From positions 744,001-808,000 of the forward strand of contig JAACJO010000010.1 in the NCBI GenBank assembly GCA_013368445.1: DNA of 64,000 nucleotides, written 5' to 3'. The notes beneath the pieces were generated by a model. That model made no database searches, had not been told where the DNA came from, and saw only the letters and a list, made by a program, of their open reading frames with translations. This stretch comes from Leucocoprinus leucothites (taxonomy: Eukaryota; Basidiomycota; Agaricomycetes; Agaricales; Agaricaceae). The first letter of the stretch is position 1; every line of letters begins with the position of its first letter. Below, piece by piece: positions 10,648-22,899 of the stretch. The position numbers and the translations under genes were made by a program.

Positions 10648-13600
10648 GTACTCACGAAGATCAGATAGACATCATTGATCTTCAATCAAACAAAGGATTA
10701 ACAGTACATGTACCAATATTGCTCCATACAACTAGAGCAAAACACAATCTACAAGCACTACTCGACTCAGGAGCTAGTGGAGAATTTATCGACCCACAAC
10801 TAGTCAATACCTACAACTTGCCAAAATTCAAGATGAAAAAGGCAATCAAAATCCATAACGCTGATGGAACACAGAACCTATCAGGAAGTTGTACTCACTA
10901 TACAAAATTAAAAATAGAAGTGAACAACAAAATTATGACAATCTTCCCAAGAATAGTCAAGCTTGGATCAAACCAACTATTCTTAGGAATCACATGGCTA
11001 AAGAGATTCAATCCCGACGTAGATTGGCAGAAACTGTCATTACGTTGGCGAGATGAAAATTCTCATACAATCAAATTAACCAAAGCAAAAACTGATTCCA
11101 TCAATCAGTTGTATTATGAAATCAATGTGAAATCTAACACATCACAACAACTTCACAACTCGGCTACTAAACCTAAAAAGGAATCAGACCCTGTGAAAGC
11201 CATACCAAAGAAATTTCATCAGTTTCTCAAAGTCTTCAACAAAGATGAATCTGAGAAATTACCACCCAGACGTCCTTGGGATCATAAAATTGAGACTATA
11301 TCTGAATTTGAACCCAAACGAATGCCAGTTTATCACCTGACACCTCAGGAAAGAACTGAACTTGATAAGTTTATTTCCGAAAATCTACGAAAGGGATATA
11401 TTCGGAAATCTAAATCACCAATGGCCTCTTCTTTCTTCTTTGTAGGAAAGAAAGGAGGAGACTTACGTCCATGCCAAGATTATCGATTCCTTAACAAGAA
11501 TACAATAAAGAATGCTCACCCAATACCGAGCATATCACGAATTATGGATAAACTCAAAGGATCTAATTGGTTCACCAAGTTAGATGTCCGACTAGGATAT
11601 AATAATGTCCGAATCCATGAAGGACATGAATGGAAAGCGGCATTCCGCACTCCAAATGGGTTATATGAACCTACAGTCATGTTCTTTGGAATGACAAATT
11701 CCCCTGCTACCTTCCAATCCATGATGGATCACATCTTTAAAGACCTTACTGAGAAAGGCGGAGTTATTATTTACATGGATGACATTCTTATCCATGCGAA
11801 AACAAAGGAACAACTCGAAAGACTTACTAAACAAGTCTTGAAGATTCTACAACAGAACGAGTTGTATTTAAAGACTGAGAAATGCGAATTCGAGAAGCAA
11901 CGCCTAGAGTACCTCGGAGTTATCATAACTCCTGACTCTATCGAGATGGACCCTATTAAACTTAAGGGAATACAGGATTGGCCTGTACCCAAGTCTGTCC
12001 GAAATATCCGACAATTCATTGGATTTTGCAACTTCTATCGCAAATTCATTCACAACTTCTCAGCTATCGCACAACCACTTAACGCATTACTTCGTAAAAC
12101 AACGAAATTCGAATGGAACTCAGAAGCACAGAAAAGCTTTGAGAAGCTCAAGGAACAATTCCTTAAGCAACCTATACTTCAAATAGTTGACGAATCAAAG
12201 CCATTCGAAATCGAATGTGATGCTTCCGCATTTGCTACTGGTGCAGTACTACTCCAAAGAGATTCAAATGGAGATAAACACCCTGTGGCTTATTATTCAC
12301 AAACCCTCAACCCTGCGGAATGAAACTATCATGTGTCTGACCAAGAATTCCTTGCTATTATTAGAGCACTAAAGGAATGGCGACACTACCTTGAAGGATC
12401 AGCACACCCTATCATCATATGGTCTGATCACGAGAATCTCACCAGATGGCGAGAACCACAACAATTAAATCGAAGACAAGCTAGATGGATGCTATATATG
12501 ACACACTTCCATTACTCCATAAAGCACTTAGCTGGCAACAAAAATACTCTTGCCGATGCATTGAGTAGAAGACCAGACCTAGTCCCAGATGGAAAGGATA
12601 ATGAAGATCTAGTTGCGATACCATCAGAAAAATTCATTAACTTCCTTTCTGAGGAAATTAAAGAAGAAATTAAAAATAAACAAAAGAAGATCAACCCATC
12701 TGAAAGATTCACAGAAGATGATGGCATTTATAAATATCAGGGAAGACATGTGATACCTGAAGATGCCGAACTAAAAAGAAGACTTCTACAACATGTACAT
12801 GATCACGAGACATCAGGACACCCAGGAACAGCTGAAACGTTCCGTAAACTATCTAAATTAGTTTACTGGCCTGGAATGAACACATATGTTCAGAACTACG
12901 TGAAAGGATGCCCTATTTGTCAACAATACAAAATCAATCGTCATCCAGCTAAACCACCAATGCAACCGATTAAAGGCCCTTCTTCTACAAGGCCCTTTTC
13001 CCAAATATCCATGGATCTTATCACAGATCTACCACCTGACGATGGATATGATTGTATATTGTCCATAGTGGACCATGGACTTACGAAAGGGATAATCCTA
13101 ACTCCAACAAAGAAAACAGTAAATGCTGATGGCATTGCTGAAATTCTTATTGACAAAGTATTTTCGAGATACGGAACACCCAATAAAATAATCTCAGATC
13201 GAGATCCACGATTTGCTGCTAAATTAATGCAAAAACTATATGAAAAACTCAATATTACCCCAGCCCTGTCTACAGCATACCATCCACAGACAGACGGAAC
13301 TACCGAAAGGTACAACCAAGAAATCGAGTTTTACTTAGCAGTTTACACATCACAAAACCCAACCATATGGAAACGAGCACTTCCAATGATTGAATTTGTA
13401 CACAATACAAAACCCCATTCTGGAAGAAAACACTCACCATACGAATTAATCCTAGGATATAACCCACAAGCGTTTATCTCAGACATAGAGACAGACACAC
13501 CTTCTATCAATGAGAAATCCCTATTTTTAGAACAAGTCCGAGAAGCAGCTTTAGAGGCACATGAACGAACACATCTAATGATGGCTCAAAGAAAGAACCA

Positions 13601-14054
13601 ACCATGGACACCATTCAAAGTAGGAGACCGAGTTTGGTTAGATAACCGAAATCTCCCTTTACCCTATGCTTCTAAGAAGCTTAATCAAAGAAGAGAAGGT
13701 CCATTTACTATTATTAGAAAGACCTCTCCAGTCAACTACGAACTCAAACTACCACAAAAATGGAAGATTCACAACAAGTTCCACGCTTCACTTCTCATGC
13801 CAGTAATTGAGAATGACGTTTATGGTAAACACAACCCTAAACCACCACCTGTCCTAGTCTCAGGAGAAGAACAATACGAAGTCGAAGCAGTCCTAAACCA
13901 TAGAACTCGCAGACTACGTTCTGGAACAAAAATAGAATACCTAATTCGTTGGAAAGGATATGGACCAACTGAAGACTCATGGGAACCAGAGAAAAATCTT
14001 GAAAATTCAGAAGAAATAATTCAAGAGTATAAAAGCCAATACAATCTCTCTTAA
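10608..14054 (+). CDS. pol: pol of element B: protease, RT, RNase H, integrase, chromodomain (one stop)
   Basis: The frame is open from 10608, is entered by a -1 shift at 10638-10644, and has a single TGA at 12321-12323. In order it shows: aspartic protease (LLDSGASGEFID, about 10758); reverse transcriptase with [15 protein letters not shown] and the catalytic IYMDDILIH (about 11770); RNase H (ECDASAFATGAVLL); an integrase zinc region (HETSGHPGTAETFR and CPICQQYK) and core (MDLITDLP, ISDRDPRF, HPQTDGTTERYNQE); and a C-terminal chromodomain (IEYLIRWKGYGPTEDSWEP, about 13935-13990). The internal stop lies between NPAE and NYHVSDQEF in RNase H and fits a CGA to TGA change. Confidence 0.93.
10638..10644 (+). 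promoter_or_regulatory. Candidate -1 ribosomal frameshift site (gag to pol)
   Basis: In the gag frame the sequence reads A AAT TTT and is followed directly by the gag stop TGA (10645-10647). It has the X XXY YYZ form of a -1 slippery heptamer. The pol frame is -1 relative to gag and is open from 10608, so a slip here would fuse gag to pol. Confidence 0.75.
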
Positions 14055-14069
14055 CATTTCCCAGCTTCA

Positions 14070-15206
14070 ATGACTACTTCAGAAGTCAGTGAACAACCAA
14101 CAGTACCAGTCTTTGGAACTATTATTTGCGAATCGCCCTCACCTATTACCCCTCCTACTACACCGACCAACACCATCGACGATGCGAACAAGGTCGAAGA
14201 AAGTCCTGGTCTTGCCTCATCACAAGAACAAGGCACCAAATCCCCTGCCGGAGATAGTGCAGGCGGAGACACTAGCAGTGAAAACTCTTCACCCTATAAA
14301 GAGAATGCCACCCTACGACGAGCATTTCTTCGAGAACAGACAGCTGTTGACTTTCTGTCCGCCTACGGCAGCAATCCTAGACTCACTTCATATGTCTACA
14401 ACATCGGGAATCGGATTGATGCTCTCGCTTCTGCAAGAAGTGAATACAAGCGTCTCCAGGAAGAAATGGACTTCCATCTTAGTAACCTGGCACGCCATAT
14501 CCCTAGGGGTCCCTATACTCAGAACATCGTCCGACGCATCCAACGCACCGACCCGGACGGAGATTACTTCGCTACGCTCAAGCGTCAACAAGCTCCAGAG
14601 CGACATGCACAGAATTCTGAGTGCGCCTCAGCTGATGACGAGGGAAAAACTCCCCCACCTAGCGTCAAACCTCAACAACGTCATGATGTGGCTACACACA
14701 ATGCCATATTACCGAATACACCCCCTCCAACGCCTACTAACGAGCCTCCTCGAAATACCAATCGAGACGCGACTCGCCCTGGACGTACTAGTCGAACCTG
14801 CGACATATGTCACGGAATGGGTCATATCAAGACGCTTTGCCCGGGATATCATTGCACCTGGTGCGACACTTTCGCCCCCGGCCATTTCACCAAGTATTGT
14901 TCCCGAAATCCTTATAAAGGAATTGCTCGACGGGATCTACCCCCAGTCGCCCTGGCAGCACTTTCAATTACCGAAGGAGTCGATGCTGCCAAGGCTCTTG
15001 CTCTGCAGTCCATCTCCGGATCTGCCAGAATACAGCCCCAACAGTCCGGTGTACCAACCGGCAATCACGGCGCCCCCATCACCGATGCCGTCGGACTTCG
15101 ATCCGAACGACATAATCCAACATCCACGGCCGTTAACACCACCTCCCTTGGCCCAACCTACAACCCTACTTTTACGCCGCGACGAGGTCGTAAACCTGCA
15201 CCATGA
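14070..15206 (+). CDS. Third ORF of element B with a double zinc knuckle
   Basis: 378 codons from an ATG 13 bp after the pol stop. The N-terminus is rich in P, T and S. A helical segment follows (RRAFLREQTAVDFLSAYGSN, about residues 87-106, and a charged stretch near 125-150). Residues 244-277 form two zinc knuckles, CX2CX4HX4C and CX2CX6HX4C, separated by four residues. The homologous region of element A has exactly this spacing. The function is unknown; a nucleic-acid-binding accessory protein is a guess. The last part overlaps another open frame (to 15276), so the C-terminus may be affected by an indel. Confidence 0.7.
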   Translation: MTTSEVSEQPTVPVFGTIICESPSPITPPTTPTNTIDDANKVEESPGLASSQEQGTKSPAGDSAGGDTSSENSSPYKENATLRRAFLREQTAVDFLSAYGSNPRLTSYVYNIGNRIDALASARSEYKRLQEEMDFHLSNLARHIPRGPYTQNIVRRIQRTDPDGDYFATLKRQQAPERHAQNSECASADDEGKTPPPSVKPQQRHDVATHNAILPNTPPPTPTNEPPRNTNRDATRPGRTSRTCDICHGMGHIKTLCPGYHCTWCDTFAPGHFTKYCSRNPYKGIARRDLPPVALAALSITEGVDAAKALALQSISGSARIQPQQSGVPTGNHGAPITDAVGLRSERHNPTSTAVNTTSLGPTYNPTFTPRRGRKPAP

Positions 15207-15469
15207 GGAAGACAGTATGGTCGTCTCCAGACCTCAGTCCGTTCCTCCCATCCAAACCATCGAGGACGCAGTCTGAGCGGACGTCCCCATCACGGTCGAA
15301 CTTCTCGCATCTATGAAGGAGAACGCCCCCTTACACCCCCATATGAAGATGGCAATTACGAATCTCATTACGATGATGAGGCCAACTTCAACATAGACGG
15401 TGAAGGTAATTTACCTTAGTGACTTAGATAGTTACTAAGATGTGGACATCTTAGCTAGGAAAGGGATAA

Positions 15470-16131
15470 TGTTATGTATATTGATTATATCTAGCATTTG
15501 TTCCATCTATAATACGAAGTCGATATTAGCTTTACTTAAGTAATATCGCAATTATGTTTCTTCTTATTTGTCCTTGTATTTTCTCGTTTCTTTTTACTCG
15601 TTTACTTTGTCTGGTTATGACTCGTTATGACTTGTTTGGTTTTGTTTATATTCTGATGACATGTGATTGTTAAATATAGCTGCGCTATATTTGGACTTAC
15701 CTTGTGATCGATCAAATGATCAAAGAAGAACTTCTTTAGAAGAACTTCTAAAGCTTCTTTGACAGATCGCGTCTTATATAGTTTAATTAGCGTTAAGGAA
15801 GCTGTACGCTTCTCTTCTTTCATTAGAAGCCCTTAGCCCTAGTTAATAATAGATACCGACTTGTATCGTATATAAGTTGTCGACATCTACCAAGGAGAAA
15901 CATCGTTTCTACTTGGTTAGGTGGAGACTCAATACGAGCCTTTATCTATACAAAGTCGAATTAAATTTAAGCTCTAAGATCTCAATTACTAAAGTCTTAA
16001 CTCTATAATCGCCGTATTATAACTCTGACTTAGTAAACGACTTTGTCGCTTACCGAGAAGGAGTCCCCTTTGATAAGATCAACTCGATACTTATCGCGCC
16101 AGCTTAGGACCGAGCCGGCATCACTATAACA
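15470..16131 (+). repeat. 3' LTR of element B
   Basis: 662 bp with the same ends as the 5' LTR. It is preceded by the polypurine tract AAAGGGATAA. ATCGTTTCTACTT at 15902-15914 is complementary to the primer site of the element. It is followed by the right target copy GCATC. Confidence 0.97.
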
Positions 16132-18195
16132 GCATCCCAGATGATGAAGAAGTTGTAAATGTCTATAATGAACATGCCGACCAACCCGGATTTGTCCATT
16201 GAGAAATCCAGGATTTTGCCTCAGACAATTAGCATCCACATCTAATTTGTCAAAACCCTCTACCGGACAGTGCACACCATCTTATTTATCCTCTTACTCT
16301 TTGACCCCAGATTCTATTGGACCTATTTATTTCTCGAATAGGCTACAGAATGATAGCTACCCCAGACCGAAGACCCTGACTCAACTCTCCTATTTAAATA
16401 AAGTTTTCCTTACCCCTATGCAATCAAACACCCTTTATCTTCCCCTAAAAGTGCACCTACTAGAGAGAACCATGAATACCTTAGCACTCCTTGACTCAGG
16501 AGCTGGAGCTGATCTTGTCAATCAGGATCTTGTCAATGAATGGAAACTTCTGGGGAGAAAACTCCTGAAACCCCTCACTATCAGGAATAGAGACAGATCA
16601 GTTGTAGAAAACTCATCCATCACTGACTATGTAGTGATTGAAACCACCATCTATGGAAAATGAATCAAAACCAATGCAATTGTCACAAACCTAGGACAAC
16701 CCAGAATAATCTATGGAATTCCATGGTTTTCTAAACACAACCCGGATGTAGATTGGACCAAGAAAACCCTTTCTTGGCAATCTTACATCGAAAACCAGGA
16801 ATTCACAGCATTACTTGATTCAGCATTCCCTGACACAATCAGTTTGGATGAACTCAACCTGTCAGAACAATACTTTATCAAATTCAATGCCAAAACCTCA
16901 CACTCTCAGACATTTGCTCAACAACACAGAGAAAAGAAAGAAACTGACCCCACCAAGATAGTACCCAACTATCTTCATGAATTCCTCGATCTCTTCAGTG
17001 AAAAGAAAAGTGAAAGATTCCCTCCATCTTGAACCTACAACCACAAAATTGAGATGAAACCATCATTCCAACCCAAAGCTTTTCCTTCCTACAAATTATT
17101 GTATGGAGAAACCCTTGAACTCGACAAATTCATTGAAGAAAATCTATGAAAGGGATACATCAGACCATCAAAGTCACCAATGGCTTCTCCTTTCTTCTTT
17201 GTATCCAAGAAAAATAGATCTCTGAGACCATGCCAAGATTATCGATGCCTTAATGAACACACCATCAAAAATGCCTATCCAATTCCTAGCATCCAATCAA
17301 TTCTCAATCAACTCCAAGGATCAAAATATTTCACTGCACTCGATATACAACTTGGATATAACAACATTTGCATTTTCAACAGAGACCAATGGAAAGGAGC
17401 TTTCCATACTCACAAAGGTTTATTTGAACCCACTGTCATGTTCTTTGGAATGTGCAATAGTCTAGCAACATTTCAGAACATGAAGGACACCATCCTCACT
17501 CCCCTTATCCATCAAAATAAGGACATTGTGTACATGGACGATGTGTTGATTCACACAAAAACAAAACAAGAGCTACAAGAAATCACCTGCCAAGTATTTG
17601 AAATCTTCTGAAAACACAACCTCTACCTCAAAGCAGAGAAATGCAATTTCGAAAAAGAAAAATTGGTGTATCTAGGATTCATAATTTCACCTGATGAAGT
17701 TCACATGGACCCAATAAAACTCAAAGGAATAGCAGATTGGCCCATACCCAAAAATCTATGAGATATCTGCAAATTCATTGGATTTTGCAATTTCTATTGG
17801 AAATTCACACGAAATTATGCACACTATGCAGCCCCTCTCAATGCTCTCCTTCGCAAAAATCAACCATTTCAATGGAATTCAGAAGCTCAATCATTGTTCG
17901 ACACTCTCAAAAAGAAATTTCTACAGGAACCTGTTCTCATAACCCCTGATCCAACAAAACCTTTTGAAATACAAATTGATGCCTCTAACTATGCATCTGG
18001 TACAGTTTTACTTCAAAAAGACTCAAATGGAGTCATGCATCCATGTTTCTTCCACTCACAAGGATTTTCTCCTACCGAAAAACACTATCACACTTCTGAA
18101 CAAGAATTCCTTGCAATCATCCATGCATTGCAAGAATGGTGACATTACATCAATGGCTCACCTCATGAAACCATCGTATGGACCAATCATGACAA
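16132..18195 (+). pseudogene. Element A protease, reverse transcriptase and start of RNase H
   Basis: The gag frame of element A resumes at 16132. The aspartic protease (LALLDSGAGADLVN, about 16481-16522) and a second protease half (IIYGIPWFSKHNPDVDW) follow. The reverse transcriptase shows [20 protein letters not shown] and the catalytic [13 protein letters not shown] (about 17528-17566). RNase H begins with QIDASNYASGTVLLQKDS (about 17971). Stops include TGA at about 17031, 17149, 17611, 17760 and 18140. Several of these (17149, 17760, 18140) align with CGA in element B. The reading ends at the insertion of element C. Confidence 0.9.
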
Positions 18196-18200
18196 CATTA

Positions 18201-19241
18201 TGAAAGATGAACAATATATATTCAGTCTCTCAACATGAGAACTAAGTCAATACCTGAAAGATAAACAATATATACTATGAAAATAATTAGTATAAGTAAT
18301 AAGTAAGAAAGACAGGATAACAAACTCACTTTAGTCTCTCAATGTGAGAACTGAAGTGTCAGTACATGACAGTACACTACTTATAATACACTAATGAATA
18401 TAGAGCTTGTTTTGTAGACAACATGTTATAGTGACGCCGGCCCGGTCCTAAGCTGGCACAATAAGTATCGACTTGATCTCATCAAAGGGGACTCCTTCTT
18501 GGTAAGTGACAAAGTCGTTTACTAAGTCAGAGTTATAATATGGTGATTATAATAGTAAGACTTTGGTAATTGAGATCTTAATGACTTAAGTTTCAATTTG
18601 ACTTTGTATAGATAAAGGCTTGTATTGAGTCTCCACCTAACCAAGTAGAAATGATGTTTCTCCTTGGTAGATGTCGACAACTTATATACGATACAAGTCT
18701 GTATCTATTATTAACTAGGGCTAAGGGCTTCTAATGAAAGAAGAGAAGTGTACAGCTTCCTTAACATTAATTAAACTATATAAGATGCGATCTGTCAAAG
18801 AAGCTTTAAAAGTTCTTCTAAAGAAGTTCTTTGATCATCTGACCAGATCACAAGATAGTCCAAATATAGTGCAGCTATATTTAATAATCACATGTCATTA
18901 AAAGGTAAACAAAAACAAACAAGTCATAATGAGTCATAATGAGACAAAGTGAACGAGTCAAAACAAACTAAAGAAAACAATAACAAATAAAAGGAAAACA
19001 TAATTGCGATATTACTTAAGTAAAGTTAATATCAACTTCATATTGTAAATGGAACAAATGCTAGATATAATCAATATACATAACACAACATACTTGGGTA
19101 CATTGATATAACAATGAATAAATGTCAGGAAAAATATATGGTCAGTACAGCGAGACAAAACTTAGATACCATTCATATAATATACTGATATTCTGCAGAG
19201 GATATGCAGACAAGGCTTGGCAGGGGTTTGTGATCCTGACA
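18201..19241 (-). repeat. 3' LTR of element C, split by a solo LTR
   Basis: After removal of the 662-bp solo LTR and one copy of its 5-bp duplication, 374 bp remain against 320 bp in the partner LTR. The extra 54 bp (18201-18254) look like a shortened second copy of the LTR edge. They start like the LTR (TGAAAGATGAACAATATATA) and then jump to a more internal LTR motif (TTCAGTCTCTCAAC). The full LTR copy begins at 18255. Confidence 0.85.
18424..19085 (-). repeat. Solo LTR of family B inside the LTR of element C
   Basis: 662 bp, the reverse complement of the element B LTRs. It is flanked by a perfect 5-bp target duplication CAACA at 18419-18423 and 19086-19090. It shows that family B was still moving after element C inserted, and that the copy was then lost by LTR-LTR recombination. 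Confidence 0.95.
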
Positions 19242-19248
19242 CTCCCCC

Positions 19249-19920
19249 TCAAACCTTGACAAGGCCGAGTTCACAAGCAAAATGCTTGACTTTTGGCAAT
19301 GCAAGTGCCTTTGTGAAGACATCTGCGACCATGTCTTCAGTCAGACAATAGACAAGCCGAATCTTGTCTTCTTCAATGATCCAACAAATGAAATGATAGC
19401 ATATGTCAATGTGCTTGGTGTGAGTATGATACTGGTGGTCTTTGGCAAGTGCGATGGTGGATTGGTTGCCGGAAAAAATAGTAGTTGAGGGGAGCATGAT
19501 GTTGAAGACTTGGGATATGAGTAAATGAAGCCACAAGGCTTCCTTTACAGTGTGTGTTGCAGCAATGTATTCGGACTCTGTAGTAGAAAGAGTAATGATT
19601 TCTTGTTGCTTCATGCTCCAAGAAACTACTCTGCCATTAATAATGAAGGCGTACTCTGATGTAGCATGGCAGTCCTCTGCCATGTTGCTGTCTGCATCCA
19701 TAAATCCCTTGAGGCCTTCTCCAATGCCTCTGTATGTCAACCAATACTCCTGAGTCCCCTTCAGATACCTAAAGACTTGTTTCACTGCCTCCCAATGTGC
19801 CTTCCCCAGATTTCTCGAAAATTTCGAGAGAACCTGCACTGCATATGCGATATTTAGTTGCATTCCAAGTGCAGCATACATGAGCATGCCAACAGCCTCT
19901 TGATATGGCTGTTTGGACAT
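19249..19920 (-). pseudogene. Element C RNase H region
   Basis: 223-residue open stretch starting MSKQPYQEAVGMLMYAAL, the standard Copia segment after the reverse transcriptase. It goes on with QVFRYLKGTQEYWLTY, GRVVSWSMKQQEIITLSTTE, SEYIAATHTVKEALWL, THTKHIDICYHF and DMVADVFTKALALPK. The catalytic region is recognisable. The upstream boundary is a stop at the junction with the reverse transcriptase part. Confidence 0.85.
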
Positions 19921-21240
19921 TCAAGTGATTTTGGCAGTCATTTGAGGTGATTGCATGGAAGTAAGTCGAGTCAAGGGGTCCATGGGCATGCTGATGGGCT
20001 TTGCGTCCTCGAAACCATAGCAGTGAATCGAAGTGTCAATGTAAGAATGTTGGGAAAGTGAAACTTTACCAAGTTCTCTGTCCCTCTTCAACTCAATGCC
20101 TAACAGCCAGTGGATCTCTCCTAAATCTGTAATTTCCATGAATTCCTTTACTCCATGCTTCACCCAATCGATTAATGCAATGGTTGACGTGACAATCATG
20201 CAGTCATCAACGTGGACAAGGATGATGATGAGGTTGGGGGTGATGGTCTTGAAGAAAACACTTTGGTTGACTTCACAGTGTGAAAATCCCAGGTTATCGA
20301 CCAATATTTCGCAGAGATGTTAATACCATCGTCTCCTGGATTGCTTGAGGCTGTATAGGGTCTTCTTGAGGTGGCATACACAGTGAGGATGAGAGGAAAA
20401 AACAAAGCTAGGTGGTTGCCGCATATAGATGTTCTCATCATCATTTAATTTCCCATTAAGGTAGGCCCCTTTGATGTTGATCTGGTGGATCTCCAGATCA
20501 TGGGCGGCAGCGATGGCAAGTATGGAATGGATTGATGAGAGGCATGCAACAGGCACAAATGTGTCAAAATAATCAACACCTGGGACTTGTGAGAATTCCT
20601 GTGCAACAAGTCTTACCTTGTAGTGGACAACGTTGCCAGCAGCATCCTTCTTTGCTTTAAAGACCCATTTGGATCCAATGATGTTGACTCTGATCGGCAG
20701 GTCAATGAGTTCCCACATTCTGGCATCACCCAGCATGGTGAGTTCCTCTTCCATTGCCTTCTTCCACAGTTCCCAGTCACCCCTTGTCTTTGCCTCACTC
20801 AGGGTTCCTGGCTCCAGCCCCTCTGTCTCCTCAATATCTGCCGCAAGAACATGGACATCAACCCAATCAATTTCCTTGGCTAATGTCACCACTGTTCCCT
20901 CAAGGATTGCCCAAGCTTTTGCACTTGGATTTCTAATATGCTGAGTCCTTCCGGCTTGAGGAACATCATCGTGGGGTGCTTTTCCGGGGTTGACATCATT
21001 CTCAGCACCTGATTCACACAGCTCATGTTTGACTTCAATGGGTTTTTTATCAGGGGAAGGAGTTGGAGGGATAGGTGTTGTGTCAGAGTTGCCCACTGAA
21101 GGGTTGCTGTTCTGTGGGCTGTCATTTCAAGGCTCGTTCCCAGGTGAGTGCTCCCCCTCAAAAGCCCAGAACGACCTGTATTAACAAAACAAAAATTCCT
21201 TTCAATTTTGACAGCCCCTGTGTCTGGGAAATACACCTAA
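19921..21240 (-). pseudogene. Element C reverse transcriptase
   Basis: Two open stretches (21096-20320 and 20304-19921) are split by a short disrupted segment. The first shows WELWKKAMEEELTMLGDA, IGSKWVFKAKKDAAG, RLVAQEFSQVPGVDYFDTF and NIKGAYLNGKLNDDENIYMR, the typical start of a Copia reverse transcriptase. The second carries the catalytic HVDD box (IILVHVDDCMIVTST) and DLGEIHWLLGIELKRD. A TGA at the junction and a change of frame indicate an inactive copy. Confidence 0.85.
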
Positions 21241-21422
21241 GAGCTGTTGCTCTCTGTGTCATAGCCTATCCATCGTCCCTTCTTTGCCCATCCACTGAGT
21301 TTGTCACCACTGGCTTTGTGTACCCACACCTTCTCTCCCCACTCATGTATCATTTACAAGTCCGGCTTCCAACTGTACAACACCTCAAAAGGTGTTTGTC
21401 CTTCTACTGCTTTTGTGCCTGT

Positions 21423-22874
21423 TCAGTTCATCAACCACATGATGTGGGCAACTGCCTCTGCCCACAATGACTTCAGCAAATGACTGGCATGTAACAAGGC
21501 ACAAGTGCATTTGACAATCATTTGATCTCGGCATTCAGCAACACTGTTGTGCTGGGGTGTATTGTGCATGGTAAGCTTTGTTTTCATGCCATGGGATTTG
21601 AGGTATGACTGAAATTCATTCATAGTGTATTCACCACCATGGTCCGAGTGCAGGGCTTTGATATACATGCCAAACTGAGTCTCACACCACACATCGAAAT
21701 TGCAGTATGACTTGAAGGTGTCAGATTTATTTGAGGGGAAATCAATGTGAGTCCACCTCGAAAAATTGTCAATAAATGTCACATAATAACATTTGCCCCT
21801 CTTTGTTTCATTGTGTGCAGGTCCCCAGACATCCAAATGGATTTCATCACCAAACTTTTCTGCCTGCTCACCCTCATGAAACTTGGAGATTGGTAGCCAA
21901 GTCACCTTTGCATAGGCACAAGACTCGCAGAAGAAATTGGTATCACTTCCATCATCAAGCTTCAAGCCAGTGACTAGACCATCACAGACAAGTTTCCAAG
22001 CAGCTCCAGGAGCGATGTGGCCCAAGTGGCGATGGAGCATATCTAGGGTGAGTGGTTCACTTGCCACATTCACTTCCTCTGCACCCTCTCTGACTAGTTT
22101 ATACAGACCTTTCCCATTCCTTGGGATCTCAGCTACTTGGGCACTGCCTGCATTGTGGATGACACACTTCCCATTTGTGAAAGTGGTGGAGAATCTGGCA
22201 TCGTTGAGCTGACTGATGGATACAAGTGTGTAACCAGCCTTGGGGGAATACAACACTTCACTCAGATGGAGTTGAGATGAAGTGGCACTATTTGGTAAGT
22301 CTAAAGTGACTTCACCCTTTCCAACAGTGTCAAAAGCTTTCTTGTTTGCAGCATGCAAGGGTTGAGGGGGAATGGATTTGAAGGTAGAAAAATGATTGCG
22401 GTAGGGAGTAATGTGAGTTGTTGCACCTGAGTCGAACACCTTGACTCGTGTTTGAGTAGATTCACTGACACTGACAACCTCTTCATTTACAGTAATATTG
22501 ACTTCTTCAGAATCTGATCTGAAGTCAAGTTCACTCATGAGCTCTTCATCACTTTCTGACATGCTGGTCAAGTGATCTCCTTCAAGTTCAAAACAACTCG
22601 AGTTGCTCTCATAGTCCGATAGCTCTTCTACTATGAAGGAGCAGTCGTCATCATCATCTTTGGTGACAGCATTGGCACTGGCACCCTTTCTAGGTGTGTT
22701 ACCTCCCTTCTCCCCCTCCTTCTTCTCACTAGTGCCTTTCTTAGGGTATTCTCTCTTCCAGTGATCACCACCACAAATCCAACATGGCCCCTTCTTTTTT
22801 GCCTTTCCCTTGAACTTTCCACCACCACCATTGTTACCACCACCACCCCCTCCCTTGTTTCCCATAACCATCAA
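21423..22874 (-). pseudogene. Element C zinc knuckle, protease and integrase
   Basis: 483-residue open frame. Near the N-terminus is a zinc knuckle with its last Cys replaced by Tyr (CWICGGDHWKREYPKK). The Copia protease (VKVFDSGATTHIT) and the integrase follow: HRHLGHIAPGAAWKLV and CESCAYAK for the zinc region, then DVWGPAHNE, TFIDNFSRWTHID and HSDHGGEYTMNEFQSYL for the core. The C-terminus ends early (SVAECRDQMI ... AHIMWLMN). The Cys to Tyr change fits a C:G to T:A transition. Confidence 0.85.
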
Positions 22875-22899
22875 AGCATCACTGCTTTTGGCTTTAGCG

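Larger units (their letters stand above)
7193..16131 (+). mobile_element. Element B: nearly intact Ty3/Gypsy chromovirus
   Basis: Complete 8939-bp element with two 662-bp LTRs (7193-7854 and 15470-16131) and a perfect 5-bp target duplication GCATC at 7188-7192 and 16132-16136. It carries gag, pol with protease, reverse transcriptase, RNase H, integrase and chromodomain, and a third ORF. Only one premature stop is seen in pol (12321-12323). It lies in the gag of element A in the same orientation. The polypurine tract (AAAGGGATAA, about 15460-15469) is the same as in A, which supports a close relationship. Confidence 0.97.

Noticed and set aside
14089..15276. 395-codon frame overlapping the third ORF of element B
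   Set aside because: The double zinc knuckle is in the other frame. The end of this frame may still be the true C-terminus after an indel, but it is not listed as a separate gene.
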